NCBI RefSeq assembly: GCF_003011965.1 | Contig: NZ_PXWG01000065.1 | Span: 1-34,637 of the forward strand | Source of the DNA: Streptosporangium nondiastaticum | GTDB taxonomy: Bacteria; Actinomycetota; Actinomycetes; Streptomycetales; Streptomycetaceae | Reading direction: 5' to 3' | DNA: 34,637 nucleotides | Shown here: piece by piece, positions 15,336 to 24,900 of the stretch | Position numbering within the stretch: position 1 is the stretch's first letter | How the letters are laid out: each line of letters opens with the position of its first letter | Made by a program: the position numbers and the translations under genes | The notes under the pieces: model-generated | Seen by the model: only the letters and a program-made list of their open reading frames with translations | What the model was told of the DNA's origin: nothing | Database searches by the model: none

Positions 15336-16748
15336 ATGTCGGACAAGGACCTGGTCTTCAGGACAGCCCGTGAGCTCGTGCTTCTGATGGTGACCCGTCA
15401 GGTCTCCGCACGGGAGGTCCTCGAAGCCCACATCGATCAGATCGAGCGGGTGAACAAGAAGGTCAACGCCGTCGTGACCTTCGTGCCCGACCACGCGCGG
15501 AAGATGGCGGCACGGGCGGACGCGGCGATCGCCCGTGGGGAGCGACTGGGCCCCCTGCACGGTCTGCCGGTGCTGCACAAGGATCTCGCCGCGACCAAGG
15601 GCATTCGCACCACACAGGGCTCGGTGATCTACGAGGACGACGTGCCCACCTGCAACACCCTGGTGGTCCAGCGTCTGATCGACGCCGGCGCGGTGACCAT
15701 GGGCAAGACCAACACCCCGGAGTTCGGCACGGGCTCGCAGACGTACAACCGGGTGTTCGGGGCCACCACGAATCCGTACGACACCCGTATGACCTGTGGT
15801 GGCTCCAGCGGCGGCGCGGCCGTGGCGCTGGCTTGTCTCATGGCGCCGATCGCCGACGGCTCCGACATGGCCGGGTCGCTGCGCAATCCGGCGTCTTTCT
15901 GCAACGTCGTCGGACTCCGGCCGTCCGTGGCGCGGGTGCCGGCGTGGCCGTCGCCCCAGCCCCACTTCACGCTCGGGACGTACGGCGCGATGGCGCGTAC
16001 GGTCGGCGACGTCGCGTTGCAGATGCAGGTCATCGCCCGCCCGGACCACCGCGCCGCGCTCAACGCGCCCGTCATCGACTTCACCCAGCCGCTGGAGTGC
16101 GGTGTGGCCGGGACCCGGGTCGCGTGGTCGACCAGGCTCGGTGATCTGCCTGTCGACGAGAGGATCACCGAGACGCTCGCACCCGCCGTGCAGGTCCTCG
16201 AAGACCTGGGTTGCCACGTCGACGAACGCGAGCCGGACTTCAGCGGCGCCGACGAGGCGTTCTCCATCCTGCGCGCCGCCTACTACCGGCAGTCGTTCAA
16301 GAAGTTCCACGACGAACGGCCCAAGGACCTCGGCGACGAGACGACCTGGGAGATCGAGCGCGGGCTGGAGCTCACGGTGGACGATCTGGGACGCGCGGAA
16401 CTGCTGCGCTCGCAGGTGCACGACCGGATGTACGCGTTCTTCGGCCACCACCGGTTCCTGATCGCCCCGGTCACGCAGGTGCCGCCGTTCGACGTGCGCG
16501 AGCACTGGCCGAAGTGGGTGGCCGGAGTGAAACAGACCTACTACCGCGAGTGGATGCGCATCTGTTCGCGCGTCACGCTCCCCGGTCTCCCGGCGATCTC
16601 AGTGCCTTTCGGCTTCACGGACGAGGGGCACCCCACCGGGCTGCAGATCATCGGCCGTCAGGGCGACGACCTGGGAGTGCTGCGCATGGCGGCCGCGGTG
16701 GAGGCCGCGACCGGTGCCTGGCGGCGGCATCCGCGGATCGCGCTGTAG
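15336..16748 (+). CDS. Amidase signature family hydrolase
   Basis: A 470-residue enzyme from ATG 15336 with AAGGACGGGG just upstream. The complete amidase-signature triad is visible: Lys82 in LPVLHKDLAATKG, the cis-Ser in CGGSSGGAAVAL (Ser157/158), and nucleophile Ser181 in ADGSDMAGSLRNPAS. The C-terminal TLPGLPAISVPFGF and GLQIIGRQGDD motifs complete the fold; the length is normal. These enzymes hydrolyse carboxamides. Being paired with a DJ-1/isonitrile-hydratase-like gene, it could act on the formamide product, but general amide catabolism is equally possible. Confidence 0.9.
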   Translation: MSDKDLVFRTARELVLLMVTRQVSAREVLEAHIDQIERVNKKVNAVVTFVPDHARKMAARADAAIARGERLGPLHGLPVLHKDLAATKGIRTTQGSVIYEDDVPTCNTLVVQRLIDAGAVTMGKTNTPEFGTGSQTYNRVFGATTNPYDTRMTCGGSSGGAAVALACLMAPIADGSDMAGSLRNPASFCNVVGLRPSVARVPAWPSPQPHFTLGTYGAMARTVGDVALQMQVIARPDHRAALNAPVIDFTQPLECGVAGTRVAWSTRLGDLPVDERITETLAPAVQVLEDLGCHVDEREPDFSGADEAFSILRAAYYRQSFKKFHDERPKDLGDETTWEIERGLELTVDDLGRAELLRSQVHDRMYAFFGHHRFLIAPVTQVPPFDVREHWPKWVAGVKQTYYREWMRICSRVTLPGLPAISVPFGFTDEGHPTGLQIIGRQGDDLGVLRMAAAVEAATGAWRRHPRIAL

Positions 16749-16813
16749 GAGCCCCGGCAGGGCAGCGGGCCAGGACCATCGACGCTGGCCGGTTCCCGGG
16801 GCCGAGGAGCCGC

Positions 16814-17533
16814 CTATCCACGCTTGCGCAGGTACCCCTCCAGTTCGGCGGCCCCGTTCAGCATCGCCCGTCCGCGGGCGGACAGCCGGCCGCGCCAGTC
16901 GCCCAGTGCGGCCTCCAGCGGCTCCAGGCCGCCGGCCGCCCGCACTTGGGCGATCAGCGGGGCGATCTGCTCCAGCAGGTAGCCGCCCCGCCTGAGCTGG
17001 TGGGCCAGCCGGGCGTCCCGTGCGTCGGTCTCGTCGTAGACGCGGTACCCGGTCAGCGGGTCGCGGCCCGGGCGCACCAGCCCGGCTCGCTCCCACTTGC
17101 GCAGGGTCGCGGGCCGGATCCCGAGCTGCTCGGCCAGCGGGCCGATGAACGTGCTGCCGGGTCCGGATGCTTCGGCCGGCTCGGGCTCCAGATCGCGCAA
17201 GGCACTCTCCACGGCCTGCAGGGTCCGCCGGTCGTCGAGGAGCTGGGCGTGGCTCTCGTCGATGAGGCGGAACGCCTCGTCGGTCGCGCCCTCGTTCACG
17301 GCCCGCATGATCGACGTCGCCGCCTGGTGGCCGTGGCCGGGGATCAGGGCGAGGAACGCGCGCAGGGCCTGTGCGTGCAGCGGGGTGTAGGTGCGGTAGC
17401 CGTGGTCGGTGCGGTCGGCGGGCGGAAGGATGCCGGCTTCCTCGTAGTTCCTGACCGCCTGCGTGGACAGGCCGTGCCCGCGCGCCAGGTCCACGGGCCT
17501 GAGCCGCTCACTGCTTTGAAGGTTTCGCCGCAT
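16814..17533 (-). CDS. MerR family regulator with two HTH domains (TioE-like)
   Basis: A 239-residue protein from ATG 17533. Unlike ordinary MerR proteins it carries two MerR-type DNA-binding domains: residues about 11-65 (LRPVDLARGHGLSTQAVRNY, then EEAGILPPADRTDHGYRTYT) and about 125-190 (GPLAEQLGIRPATLRKWERA, then GLVRPGRDPLTGYRVYDETD). A helical linker joins them, and a short helical tail ends in EGYLRKRG. Streptomycete proteins with this layout are annotated TioE family. One chain could act as a built-in pseudo-dimer. It diverges from the erythromycin-esterase-like gene; a palindrome at 17571-17588 between them is the likely operator. The inducer is unknown, possibly an antibiotic. Confidence 0.85.
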   Translation of the reverse strand: MRRNLQSSERLRPVDLARGHGLSTQAVRNYEEAGILPPADRTDHGYRTYTPLHAQALRAFLALIPGHGHQAATSIMRAVNEGATDEAFRLIDESHAQLLDDRRTLQAVESALRDLEPEPAEASGPGSTFIGPLAEQLGIRPATLRKWERAGLVRPGRDPLTGYRVYDETDARDARLAHQLRRGGYLLEQIAPLIAQVRAAGGLEPLEAALGDWRGRLSARGRAMLNGAAELEGYLRKRG

Positions 17534-17570
17534 GTTCCCGCCGGTATCGCGAAAAAGTTTCCACCGAAGG

Positions 17571-17588
17571 TTCAACGATACCGTTGAA
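17571..17588. promoter_or_regulatory. Inverted repeat between MerR and esterase genes
   Basis: TTCAACG and CGTTGAA arms with an ATAC centre, 37 bp upstream of the MerR ATG and three bases before the esterase ATG at 17592. It probably binds the tandem MerR protein. Its closeness to 17592 implies either a very short leader or use of the upstream ATG 17532. Confidence 0.6.
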
Positions 17589-17591
17589 GGC

Positions 17592-18851
17592 ATGGGTACA
17601 GGCACCGCAGACATCAAAGACACCGTCCATGCCGTCGAAGCCGCCGCCGTCATGAGGCTGCTTCCGGCCCGGCCCCGGCTGCTCGCCCTGGGCGAGCCCG
17701 CTCACGGCGAAGACGCCTTGCTCGGACTGCGCAACGAGCTCTTCCAGCAGCTCGTCGAGCAGGAGGGCTACCGGACGATCGCGATCGAGAGCGACTGTCT
17801 GGCGGGGCTCGTGGTGGACAGCTACGTCACTTCGGGCACGGGCACGCTCGACGAGGTCATGGAGCGCGGGTTCAGCCACGGCTTCGGTGCGTCCGCGGCC
17901 AACCGCGAGCTCGTGCGCTGGATGCGCGCCTACAACGTCAGCGCGGAGAAGGACGGCAGACCCGCGTCCGACCGGCTGCGCTTCGCCGGCTTCGACGGCC
18001 CGCTGGAGATCACCCACGCCGCGAGCCCCCGGCAGGCCCTCACCGCTCTCCACGGCTACCTCGCGACCCGGGTGGACCCGGACCTGCTCCCCTGCACCGC
18101 CGGAACACTCGACCGCCTGCTCGGCGCCGACGACCAGTGGACCGACCAGGCCGCGATGACGGATCCGGCCCGGTCCGTGGGCCGGTCGGTCGAAGCCGAG
18201 GAGCTGCGGCTGCTCGCAGACGACCTGGTGGCGCTGCTGGACGCTCAGACGCCGCACCTGCTCGCGGCGACCTCGCGGGAGGCCCCGGACCGGGAGGACC
18301 TGGACCGGGCGCGCCTGTACGCACGCACCGCAACCGGCCTGCTGCGCTACCACCACTGGATGGCCGACACCTCACCGGCCCGCATGACCCGGCTGTGCGC
18401 GCTGCGGGATCTGATGATGGCCGACAACCTCCTCGCCCTCGCCGGACGGGGACCGGCCCTCGCCTTCGCCCACAACGCCCACCTCCAGCGGGAGAAGAGC
18501 ACGATGCAGATGTGGCAGGGGCCGGTGGAGTGGTGGAGCGCCGGTGCGCTGGTGAACGCCCGGCTCGGCGACGCGTACGCCTATGTGGCCACGGCCCTCG
18601 GCACGATCCGGCACCAGGGGGTGGACACCCCGCCGCCGGACACCCTCGAAGGGCTCCTGTACGCGCTCCCGGAAGAGCGCTGCCTCATCGACGCCCCGCG
18701 GCTGGCCACCGCCCTCGGCGACACGCCGCCCGCGCCCCGCGTCTCCCCCTGGTTCGGCTACGCCCCGCTCGACCCGGCCCGCCTGGCGGACAAGGACGGC
18801 ATCGTGTTCGTGAAGGACGTCCCGCGGAGCCGACGCACCGATCGGCCGTAG
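17592..18851 (+). CDS. Erythromycin esterase family protein
   Basis: A 419-residue protein from ATG 17592. An in-frame ATG at 17532 adds 20 residues and shares the CATG (17531-17534) with the divergent MerR start. Family motifs are present: LLALGEPAHGEDALLGLRNEL (Glu35 and His38, the pair important in EreB), YRTIAIESDCLAG, a GFDGPLE segment and LAFAHNAHLQREKSTM with the second histidine. Characterised members hydrolyse the macrolide lactone, but many streptomycete homologues have no shown esterase activity, so resistance is inferred only. Regulation by the adjacent tandem MerR protein is likely. A 17-bp hairpin ends the transcript. Confidence 0.85.
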   Translation: MGTGTADIKDTVHAVEAAAVMRLLPARPRLLALGEPAHGEDALLGLRNELFQQLVEQEGYRTIAIESDCLAGLVVDSYVTSGTGTLDEVMERGFSHGFGASAANRELVRWMRAYNVSAEKDGRPASDRLRFAGFDGPLEITHAASPRQALTALHGYLATRVDPDLLPCTAGTLDRLLGADDQWTDQAAMTDPARSVGRSVEAEELRLLADDLVALLDAQTPHLLAATSREAPDREDLDRARLYARTATGLLRYHHWMADTSPARMTRLCALRDLMMADNLLALAGRGPALAFAHNAHLQREKSTMQMWQGPVEWWSAGALVNARLGDAYAYVATALGTIRHQGVDTPPPDTLEGLLYALPEERCLIDAPRLATALGDTPPAPRVSPWFGYAPLDPARLADKDGIVFVKDVPRSRRTDRP

Positions 18852-18852
18852 A

Positions 18853-18894
18853 GCGCCGGCCGGGCGGGGTGAAATCCCCCCGCCCGGCCGGCGC
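18853..18894. terminator. Bidirectional terminator between convergent genes
   Basis: A perfect 17-bp stem (18853-18869 with 18878-18894, arm beginning GCGCCGGCCGGGC) and an eight-base loop. It starts two bases after the esterase stop and lies 21 bp from the stop of the giant gene. Confidence 0.9.
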
Positions 18895-18915
18895 GTGGCG
18901 TCGTGCCCCGAAGCG

Positions 18916-21900
18916 TCAGCCCTCCACGCCGTAGTACTGCGCGAGGAACTCGATCACCTCCTCCGCGTGCGGGGCCAGCTGCGGCAGGTGCGCGGACAGG
19001 GCGGTGCGCACGGCGCCGGCGAGTTCGCCGCGGCCGGTGGCCGACGTCTTGACGTAGGGGTCGAGGCGCCGGACGAGCTCGTAGTTGCTCTCCAGGTCGA
19101 GCTCCCGCATGGTGCGCTCCAGCGGCGGGGTGCCGGCGGAGGACACGGGCGGGAGGAGCCGGCTGACGAAGGTGACGCGGTGCATGACCCGCCAGCACGG
19201 CGGCTTGCGGTCCGACTGGCGGGCCTGGCGCAGTGCGGCCGCGTTCGGGTCGGTGCCGTTCTCCAGCCACCGCGGGTCGACGACCTTGTGGAAGAAGGTG
19301 TCGAAGTGCTCGGTGTCCTCGCCGAGGTAGAAGCTGAGGAACCGGTACGCGTCGACCTTGCCCGGAGCGTTGACCGGGTTCCCACTGGCGTCGAAGACGG
19401 GCTTGCGGTTCGCGTCGTACTGCTGGAGGTTGCCCGAGGGCGCGCAGGTGACCGACAGGCCGAAGGAGCGCGAGGCGTTCTTGCCGCGTGCGCGGGTGGC
19501 GGTCATGCCGCCGCCGATGGACGCGTCGAGCTGGGCGTTGATCCCGATGCCCATGACGTCGAAGGACGTGCCCACGCTCGCGCCGACCGAGCCGGACAGC
19601 GAGTACGAGCCGGAGGTCGTCTCGCTGACGGAGTCCGTCGTCTCGGTGGTCTCGGCGAAGAAGCCGCCGTCCGCGGTCCACACGTAGGTGTTGACCAGGT
19701 CGCGGCGGGAGAAGCCGGCGCCTGCCTTGCTGCCCTCCGTGTCGCGCGTGCGGCCCGGGGCGGTGTCGCCGCCGATGGCCCCGCCGAGGACCCGGCCCGC
19801 GCGCTCGGCGGTGGGGTCGGGGGCGTGGGTCTCGGTGGAGACGGTCTCGTAGTAGCCGTGCAGCCGCTGCTGCTCGCGCTGGATGCGGCGCTTGAGGGCG
19901 TAGGCCTCGCGCGGCTTGAAGTAGCTGTACTCGCCCCGGTCCCGGGTGCCCGCGTAGTCCGGGTCGAGGACCTTGCCCCGCTCGTCGTAGCCGACGGCGC
20001 CGTCCAGCGTGCCCTGCTTGGTGTAGCGGGGGTTGACGGGGAACGGGATGACGTTCCAGTCCTTGGGGATGTCGGGGTTGGGCTGGATGCGGTAGGTGAC
20101 GAGCGCGCCACTGTGCGACAGGCGCAGCGCGAAGACGTCGGCGGTCTGCGACTGCACGAGCGCGAAGCCCATGTTGGAGGGCACGTAGCGGCGGCCGAGG
20201 GCGGCGTTGAGCGGGGTGCGCGGGTCCTCCCAGCTGCCGGCGAGCTCGACCTTCATGGAGCGGGCGGTGTTCACGCCCTGCGAGACGGAGGTCTCCTCGG
20301 CCCAGCTGTTGGAGAACTCCAGGCTGCCGCGCACGCCCGCGGAGACCTTGGCGGAGGCCATGGACTTGGCGACGCCGAAGCCGAGCGGCGCGGCGATCAT
20401 CCACATGTCGACGTCGACCTCGTTGGACAGTGCGAAGCCGAAGGCGGCGTCCACGCTGCGCTCCTTGGCGGAGGAGAGCGAGTGCACGACCTCCTCGGCC
20501 TCGGTGAGCTCCACGGAAGCGACGCTGTCGTAGGTGGCGCGGTCGGGGTCGATCGTGTTGGGGGTGAGGTTCTCCGACGGCACGGGCGGCGCGCCCTCGA
20601 TGTAGCCGATGAGCTGCGGGTCGAACTGCACCTGGCCGACCCACTCGCTGACCAGGTCGCCGGCCTTGTAGCCGGTGACCAGGTGCCAGCGCCCGTCGCG
20701 CAGGTAGCCGTACGCCCGCTTGAGGACGCCGAAGGCCTCGCCCTTGGCGGTGTACTGCATGTCGGCGTACTCGGCGACGGCCGGGGCGCCGGAGACCGTC
20801 TCGTGGAACGGGGTGCGCATCGCGGCCAGGGCCGAGCGGACCTGGGCGGTGTCGCTGGAGACGGGCGCGGTGGACAGGACGGCGGCCGGGCGGGCGGGGG
20901 CGGCGGGCAGGGTGAGGTCGTTGCCGCGCAGGCCCTCGTCCCGGACGAGGTTCGCGCTCTCGTCGGTGGAGGCGCGGTCGAAGGACCAGTAGGCGATCAG
21001 GTCCTCCTTCTCGCCCTTGAGGCGGGTGAAGAGGTTGTCGAGGACCTGTTCCTGGGTGCGGGCGGTGCGCCAGATGCGGACCTCCTCCAGGATGCCGTGG
21101 AAGGGCTGGGTGACCTCGCCGTCCTTGAGCCGGGCGCCGAGGGAGAGCTGGGTGTCGCCGTAGTCGGCGAAGTCCTTGCCGTCGAGGGGGTCGCAGGCCA
21201 CGGAGACGCCGTTGCGGTAGATCCGGAAGGCGCTGCCGCGCGGGTCGGGGTTGCGGGTCCAGCGGGCGCCGCGCAGCCGGGCCGGGTGCGAGCCGGTGGT
21301 GTCGGCGGCGGTGTTGCCGGCGTTCTCCTCGAAGCGCCACTGGGCGGTCAGGCCGCGGTCGCGGGCGGAGACGGGCGTGCCGAGCTGCGCGGCGTCGCGG
21401 GCGAGGCCCCAGAGCCGGACCTCGGCGACGATGCCGGTGAAGGAGCGGGTGTCCAGGCCCTCGCGGGCCCGGCCGATGTCGAGGGTGCCGGTGTTGCCCT
21501 TGGCGCCGGGCCCCTCGTAGCGGGCGGAGCCGGCCTCGCGGCCGTCGATGAAGAAGCGGATGTCCTGCCACTCCTGGACGTCGACGGATTCCACGAGCTC
21601 GACGGTCTGCTTGACGGGCTTGCCGTCGGCGCCCGCCGCGGTGATCTCCTTGTTGCCCTTGCGCTCCTGCATCGACCGGCCGCCCTTGCGGACGACGGCG
21701 AGGCGGTGGAACGTTCCGGCGCCGACGGCCTCGGTGGAGGTGAAGCGCACGAGCTTGCCGTCCGGCTCCTCGAAGCCGAACTCCAGCTTTCCGTCGGGCA
21801 GGACGAGCAGCCGGTACGGGACGCTGCCGCCGGAGCCGTCGGCGGTACGGCCCTTGGAGAGCAGGCCTTGCGCGGCGCCGAGGGCGGCCACGCGGCAGAA

Positions 21901-24900
21901 GACCTCGACGGTGAGGTCGCCGGCGATGTCGAGGGCGTCGTTGTCGGGCGCCTCCAGGTACGCGCTGTCGCTGAGCTCGACGGCCCAGGACTGCTCGTAG
22001 GCGGCGGCGAGGTGGGTCCACTCGTGCGGCGCGAAGGCGTCGCGGGTGGCCACCAGCCGGTCGCCCGCCCCGGCGACGACGCGGTACGTCGTGTCCACGG
22101 CCTGTGTGAGCTCGGCGGTCGTGATCGCGGTGGTGACGCCGCCGCGCAGGTAGACGTGCCGGTTCTGGCCGGAGCGGTCCAGGACGCCGGGCTTGCCGCC
22201 CACCTGGTCGAGCGGGTCGCCGCAGGGCCAGTAGCCCATGAGGCCGGGCTCCTTGCCGGTCAGTCGTACGTTCTTGCGGTCCCGGATCTCCGCCGCGGTG
22301 CGGGCGGTGCCCCAGAGCCGGACCTCGTCCATCTCGACGGCCGCGTAGTCGGGCACCCAGCCGCCGAAGTGGCTGCCGAAGCTGAAGAGGCCGTCGCCCT
22401 GGTACGTGCCCGTGGCGATGCGCTGGTCCTCGGCGACGCCGTCCCGGTAGATCACCTGCTCACGGGTCGTCGCGTCGAAGACACAGGCCCAGTGGTGCCA
22501 GCCCGCGTAGTTCTGGCCGTGGGTGGTGCTGAGGTCGTCGTCGTAGAAGGCGAAGGTGAAGGTGCTGTCGGCGCGCCAGCCGATGTGCAGGGCGCCCCTG
22601 GTGCTGCCGTGCGAGGTGCCGTGGCCGACGACGTACTGCGTCTTGCCGTCCCATTCCTTGGTCTGCCGCGCCCAGAACTCCACCGTGAAGGACTGGCCGG
22701 CGAGGCTGAAGCCCTTCTCGGTCATGGCCACGCCGCTCTTGCCGTCGAAGGCCAGGGCGGGCACGACGGTCGCCGCCGGGGCGAGCAGGCCGAGGGTGTA
22801 CGGGACGTCGCCGGTGCCGGCGTGGACGATCCTGGCCGCGCCGGAGACCGTCTCGGGGTTGACCCATGCCTCCAGGGTCAGGTCGCGGGCCACGGCCACG
22901 CGGTCCAGTCGCTCCTGCGGGAGGGTGAGGGCGTTCCGCTGCCCGTCGAAGGAGTACGCCCGGCCGGGCTTGTCGGCGCGCCAGCGGCAGCCGTGCCCGG
23001 CGACGAGGTCGGAGACCTCGCCGAGCGGGACCTCCCGGGCCGTGCCCGGGTCGGCGAGCACCAGCCGGGAGCCCGCGGAGAGCGGGACGCCGGGGCGGGT
23101 GGAGGAGGCGCGGCGGTGGTCGTAGCGCAGCCGCTGGACGGGCTCGCCGGGCTGCGGCTCGGGGCCGCCTTCGCCGGCGTCCAGGCGGAGCGACGTGGCC
23201 CCGGGCGCGGCGGCGGTCTCCGTGAGGTAGAGGTGGCCGCCGAGGGTGACGGGCGTACCGGTGGGCAGGGCGGCGGGGAGGGGTTCGGCGAGCCGGAGGG
23301 TACCGCCGGCGACGTCGCCGGCCTTGCCGCCGGACAGGAGTCGTGTGGTCGCGTCGAACGACTTGACCGCGCCGATCGTGACGGGCTCCTCCGGCGTCCC
23401 GTTGACGATCTCGGCGAAGTCGGCCGCCTGCCGCGGCAGCCCCCGCCAGGTCTCGCGCTCCTCGCCCCGCTCGATGGTCACGTCGCACAGGCCGGGTCCG
23501 TCACCGGCGGTGACGCGGATCGTCACCGAGCCCAGGCCGGTGCCGGAGTCGCGGGCGGTGAAGGTGACCGCCTGGCCGTCGCCCGACGTCAGCCGGCGGG
23601 AGGAGCGCACGACGGTGGTGTCGTAGTAGGTGGCGAAGAACTGCCCGTTGGTGCCGCGGAAGTACAGCACGACGTTTCCGGTGGCGCTGTCCAGCAGGTA
23701 CGGCCGGTCGGCCGAGCGGGCGAAGGCCAGCAGCGCGCCGGAGGTGCTCAGGCCGGTGCGGTCGAGGGAGAGCTGGGGCACGGGCAGGGCGATGTCGTCG
23801 GCGCCCTTGAGGCCGCCGGTGAGGCGGGCGAGCTCGTCGCGCTTGGCCGTCAGTTCGGCCTGGCCGGCCTCGATCTCGCGGCGGCGCCGCTCCAGCAGCT
23901 CGAACTGCGGGCGGAGCTCGGCGAGCTGGGCGTCGAGCGCCTCCACGCGCTTGCCCGCGTCGGCGATGTCGGGGTGGCCGAGGACGTGGCGGCGGACGCG
24001 CTCGAAGTAGAGCAGCCCTTCGCCGGACTCGGTGACCGTGGCGGTGTCGTACTGGACGACGCGGTCGCCGAGCCGGTCGGGGGCGCAGACGGCCTTCTCG
24101 CTCTGCCGGTTGACGAGGTAGGCGTAGCCGCCGCTGTAGTAGATGCCGAAGAGGCTGTTCCAGGCGCCGGACTCACGCTGGTAGATGATGAGTTCGCCGT
24201 CGTTGTTCCGGCTCGCGCCGGAGACGTTCATGTCCTTGCCGGTGTGGAGGTTGAGCACGTTGTAGAGCATGGAGCCGTTCCAGCTGGAGCCGGGCGGCAT
24301 GTATATGGTCCACAGCGCGGACTTCGCGTCCTTGTCGGCGGTGCGGACCAGCGGCGGGTAGCTGCCCTGGCCCTGCCCGTCGCCCTTGACCGCGAGGTAC
24401 TGCGGTTCGCCGTCGCGGGTGTTCTTGAAGCGCAGCCGGAACGCCCAGCCGGCGAGGTCCTGCGACCGCTCGTAGTAGGCCTCGCGCTGGCGCTCCAGCT
24501 CCGGCACGCTCGCGGTCTGCCGGGCCAGCTCGGTGACCTCGGTCTCCTTGGCCGTGATGTCCTGGACCAGCTGACGGATCCGGGCGTCCAGCTCGCTGAT
24601 CGTCTCGACATCGGAGCTGCCCTCCGGCGCGGCGAGCACCGGCAGCGCCAGCTCGTCCGGCACCTGCGCGAGGCGGCCGTCGCGGCCGACTCCGAAGTCG
24701 ACCGTGGCGAGGTAGGCGTCCTCGGTCTCCGCGCCCGCCTTCGGGTCGGGTCCGGCGGTGGCGTACGACAGGAGGACGCGGGCCTGGCGCTTGGCGGGCT
24801 TGGGCTCCTGGCCGTAGCCGGTGGTGGTCTCCTCCTGCTGGTGGTAGAGGACGGCGGAGAGCCCGGAGACGGTCTTCCGGCCGGCGACGGCGAAGCTGTC

